A stretch of 35,980 nt of DNA, from the NCBI GenBank assembly GCA_001897075.1, contig MKRZ01000024.1, forward strand, positions 8,661 through 44,640, in the 5' to 3' direction. Positions 33,970-35,980 of the stretch are shown here, in pieces; within the stretch, counting starts at the first letter, position 1; every line of letters starts with the position of its first letter. The position numbers and the translations under genes were made by a program. The notes beneath the pieces were generated by a model. The model ran no database searches. It had not been told where the DNA came from and was given only the letters and a program-made list of their open reading frames with translations. Source of the stretch: Mesorhizobium sp. 61-13. GTDB lineage: Bacteria > Pseudomonadota > Alphaproteobacteria > Rhizobiales > Rhizobiaceae.

Positions 33970-35980
33970 CTACGCCTGCTCGAGCGGGTATTGCTCTTTC
34001 AGCATCTTCAGCACTTGGTCGCCCGCAACAGGTGCGCCGAACATGAAGCTCTGGACGTATTCGCAGCCAATCTGGCGCAGTTCCAGCGCATCGCTTTGAT
34101 CGGATATGCCTTCCGCCACCACCGACAGGCCCAGTTCATGCGCCATGTTGACCATCGACTTGATGAGCATGGCGCGCTTCGGCGTCGTGTCATCGACGAA
34201 GCTCTTGTCGATCTTGATGGTGTCGAATGGAAAGCGCGTGAGGTAGGAAAGCGACGAATAGCCGGTGCCGAAATCGTCCAGTGACAGGCCGATGCCGAGG
34301 CGCTTCAGCTTGTTGAGGACATGGGCCGCCTGCTCGGGATTGTCCATGACCAGCGATTCCGTGAGCTCCAGCCGGAAGCAGCGAGCCTTGAGATTGGCAC
34401 GCGCGATGATGGAACGAACGTCGCTGACCAGGTCGCGGCGGATCAGTTGCCGGCTGGAGAGGTTTACGGAAACGGACAGCGGCGCGTCGCTGATCTGCTT
34501 TTGCCATGACGCGAGGTCTTCGGCTGCGCGCTGCATGGCAAACAGGCCAAGCTGAACGATAAGACCGCAATTTTCGGCGATTGGAATGAAGTCGCCCGGC
34601 GGGATCATGCCGCGCCTTGGGTGATCCCAGCGCAGCAGGGCCTCGAAGCCGGCGATGCTGTTGTCTTCCAGCCGCACGATAGGCTGGTAGGCAAGCGTGA
34701 ATTCACGCCGTTCGATCGCGCGCCTGAGATCGGACTCGAATTGCAGCTTGTCGGTACCGACGGTGCGGAAAGCGGGGCGGAAGGGCTCTATTCGGTCGCC
34801 GCCGAAGCGCTTTGCCTGATGAAGGGCAAGCTCGGCGTCCTTGACCATGTCTTCCGCGGCGGTTTGCTCGGATGTCCAGGTGATGAGGCCCATCGAGGCG
34901 GTGAGCACGATTTCACGCTTGGCAAAAGTGATCGGCGCGCTGATGGCCTGCTTGATCGCTTCGGCCACAGCCGCAATGCGGGCCGGGTCCTGTTCCGACA
35001 AGAGCATGAGTGCGAACTGGTCGCCGGCGAAGCGTGACAGCGAATCCTTGGGCTTGAGCAGGCGGTGCAGGCGCCGGGCAATGGTGAGCAGGATGGTGTC
35101 GCCGGCCGAAATGCCAAGCCCGTCATTGACCTGCTTGAAGCGGTCGATATCGATGACGAACACGGTCGGCCGGACCTTTTCCTCGGTTCGCGCAATCGAG
35201 ATAACTGCTTCCAGGCGGTTCATGAACAATTCGCGGTTGGGCAAGCCGGTCAAATTGTCATGCACGGCGTCGTGCAGCAGGCGCTCCTCGGCCTTCTTCT
35301 GCTCGGTGACGTCGACCATGGTGCCGACGCAGCGGATCACTTCGCCATCCGAGCCAATGACGGGGCGGGCGCGCAGCGCAAACCAGTGGTAGTGGCCGTC
35401 GGCGCCGCGCAGGCGGAAGCTCTGCGAGACGCGACCGCGCCGATGCTCAAGCACGATATCCAACGTGGTGCGGAAGGTGTCTCGGTCGTCGGCGTGCAGG
35501 ACCGGCAGCCAGTTGCGGGCTGGGCCGCCAAGGCTGTTTGGGGCGAGGCCAAGTTGCAGGCTGACATCGGGACGGGTGACGACACGGTCACGCAGAACGT
35601 CCCAGTCCCAGACGATGTCGCCCGAGCCGATGACCGCCAGTGCCTGCCGCTCGATGTCGGAGAACAGCCCCTGATGCAGCGCGCCGCCGGCAAACGCGTG
35701 CTGCATGACGGTGAAGCCGATGAGCAGGATGATGAGGATCAGGCCACCACCAAGCGCCGGCTGCACGATATCGTTGTCGAGCAGGCCGTTGACCGCCATC
35801 CATGAGCCGGTGAGCCACAGAAGCACCATGACCCAGCTTGGCACCAGCATGATGGCGCGGTCGTAGCCGCGTATGCCGAGCATGATGATGAGACCGATGC
35901 CTGTCAGCGCGGTTGCGGCGAAGGACAGTCGGGCAATACCGGCGGCCACGGCGGGATCGATAATGGCGATGCCGGCGATC
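33970..35980 (-). CDS. PAS-GGDEF-EAL cyclic di-GMP protein, partial (N-terminus beyond right edge)
   Basis: The frame stays open through the right edge (AGIAIIDPAVAAGIARLS), so the true start is outside the window; the track's GTG at 35949 is not the start. Three or four membrane helices are visible at the N-terminal end (7TM-DISM-like tail), then a PAS/PAC domain (VWDWDVLRDRV... VDVTEQKKAEERLLHDAVHDNLTGLPNRELF), a GGDEF domain and an EAL domain. The GGDEF signature reads LSRFAGDQFALML, so cyclase activity is doubtful. The EAL domain looks intact: FEALLRWDHP, LDDFGTGYSSLSYL, IKIDKSFV. The net role is probably c-di-GMP breakdown, with the GGDEF domain regulatory. Confidence 0.88.
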   Translation of the reverse strand, partial: IAGIAIIDPAVAAGIARLSFAATALTGIGLIIMLGIRGYDRAIMLVPSWVMVLLWLTGSWMAVNGLLDNDIVQPALGGGLILIILLIGFTVMQHAFAGGALHQGLFSDIERQALAVIGSGDIVWDWDVLRDRVVTRPDVSLQLGLAPNSLGGPARNWLPVLHADDRDTFRTTLDIVLEHRRGRVSQSFRLRGADGHYHWFALRARPVIGSDGEVIRCVGTMVDVTEQKKAEERLLHDAVHDNLTGLPNRELFMNRLEAVISIARTEEKVRPTVFVIDIDRFKQVNDGLGISAGDTILLTIARRLHRLLKPKDSLSRFAGDQFALMLLSEQDPARIAAVAEAIKQAISAPITFAKREIVLTASMGLITWTSEQTAAEDMVKDAELALHQAKRFGGDRIEPFRPAFRTVGTDKLQFESDLRRAIERREFTLAYQPIVRLEDNSIAGFEALLRWDHPRRGMIPPGDFIPIAENCGLIVQLGLFAMQRAAEDLASWQKQISDAPLSVSVNLSSRQLIRRDLVSDVRSIIARANLKARCFRLELTESLVMDNPEQAAHVLNKLKRLGIGLSLDDFGTGYSSLSYLTRFPFDTIKIDKSFVDDTTPKRAMLIKSMVNMAHELGLSVVAEGISDQSDALELRQIGCEYVQSFMFGAPVAGDQVLKMLKEQYPLEQA

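Overview
The window looks like core chromosome of an alphaproteobacterium of the order Hyphomicrobiales, most like the Mesorhizobium/Phyllobacteriaceae group. The base composition is GC-rich with strong third-position GC. Protein families such as DUF1344, the IalB-type invasion protein, a DsbD-alpha-only protein, RibBX and the RT0821/Lpp0805-type lipoprotein fit that group, as does the cox cluster running into ispH-thrB-rnhA. The genus is inferred from recognition of proteins, not from a search.

Layout. (1) 1-5870: a truncated GH25 lysozyme-like gene (-), a small CxxC protein (-), an acyl-CoA dehydrogenase and crotonase pair (+) behind a palindromic operator-like site, pdxH (-), and two unrecognised small proteins (-). 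(2) 5871-11691: a lipoprotein, a class-II DnaJ, fabI, a histidine phosphatase, a DUF1344 protein (-), aroC, and ribB fused to a degenerate RibA-like domain. The leader between aroC and ribB holds two inverted arrays of degenerate octamers. (3) 11773-19175: a polytopic membrane protein of unknown family, a histone-deacetylase-fold hydrolase, xseB, a pirin, dxs, tlyA and an RlmD/RumA-type methyltransferase. xseB and dxs both serve DNA/isoprenoid housekeeping, and tlyA overlaps the methyltransferase by ATGA. (4) 19213-20234: a compact accessory module, an Xre/MbcA/ParS antitoxin with a RES-domain toxin, flanked by an inverted-repeat operator and by two strong palindromes. (5) 20266-22278: tldD and an IalB-family gene (-). 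(6) 22610-29110: the aa3-type cytochrome c oxidase operon coxB-ctaD-ctaB-small TM protein-ctaG-ctaE, followed by DUF983 and SURF1. (7) 29148-35980: ispH-thrB-rnhA (+), a 1-Cys-like peroxiredoxin and a DsbD-alpha-domain protein (-), yqgE (+), and a truncated PAS-GGDEF-EAL protein (-).

How they fit together. The cox block supplies subunits I-III plus heme O synthesis (ctaB), CuB insertion (ctaG) and SURF1 assembly, so it is close to a self-contained oxidase biogenesis unit. dxs and ispH are the first and last steps of the MEP pathway, which feeds the farnesyl tail used by CtaB. Most genes are housekeeping. The accessory or unexplained material is the toxin-antitoxin module with its palindromes, the ribB leader repeats, a hairpin around the start codon at 5607-5609, and a few unrecognised proteins. 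I found no tRNA, rRNA, CRISPR array, transposase or prophage. I did not find a convincing wholly new multi-gene system; the best candidates are listed as findings.
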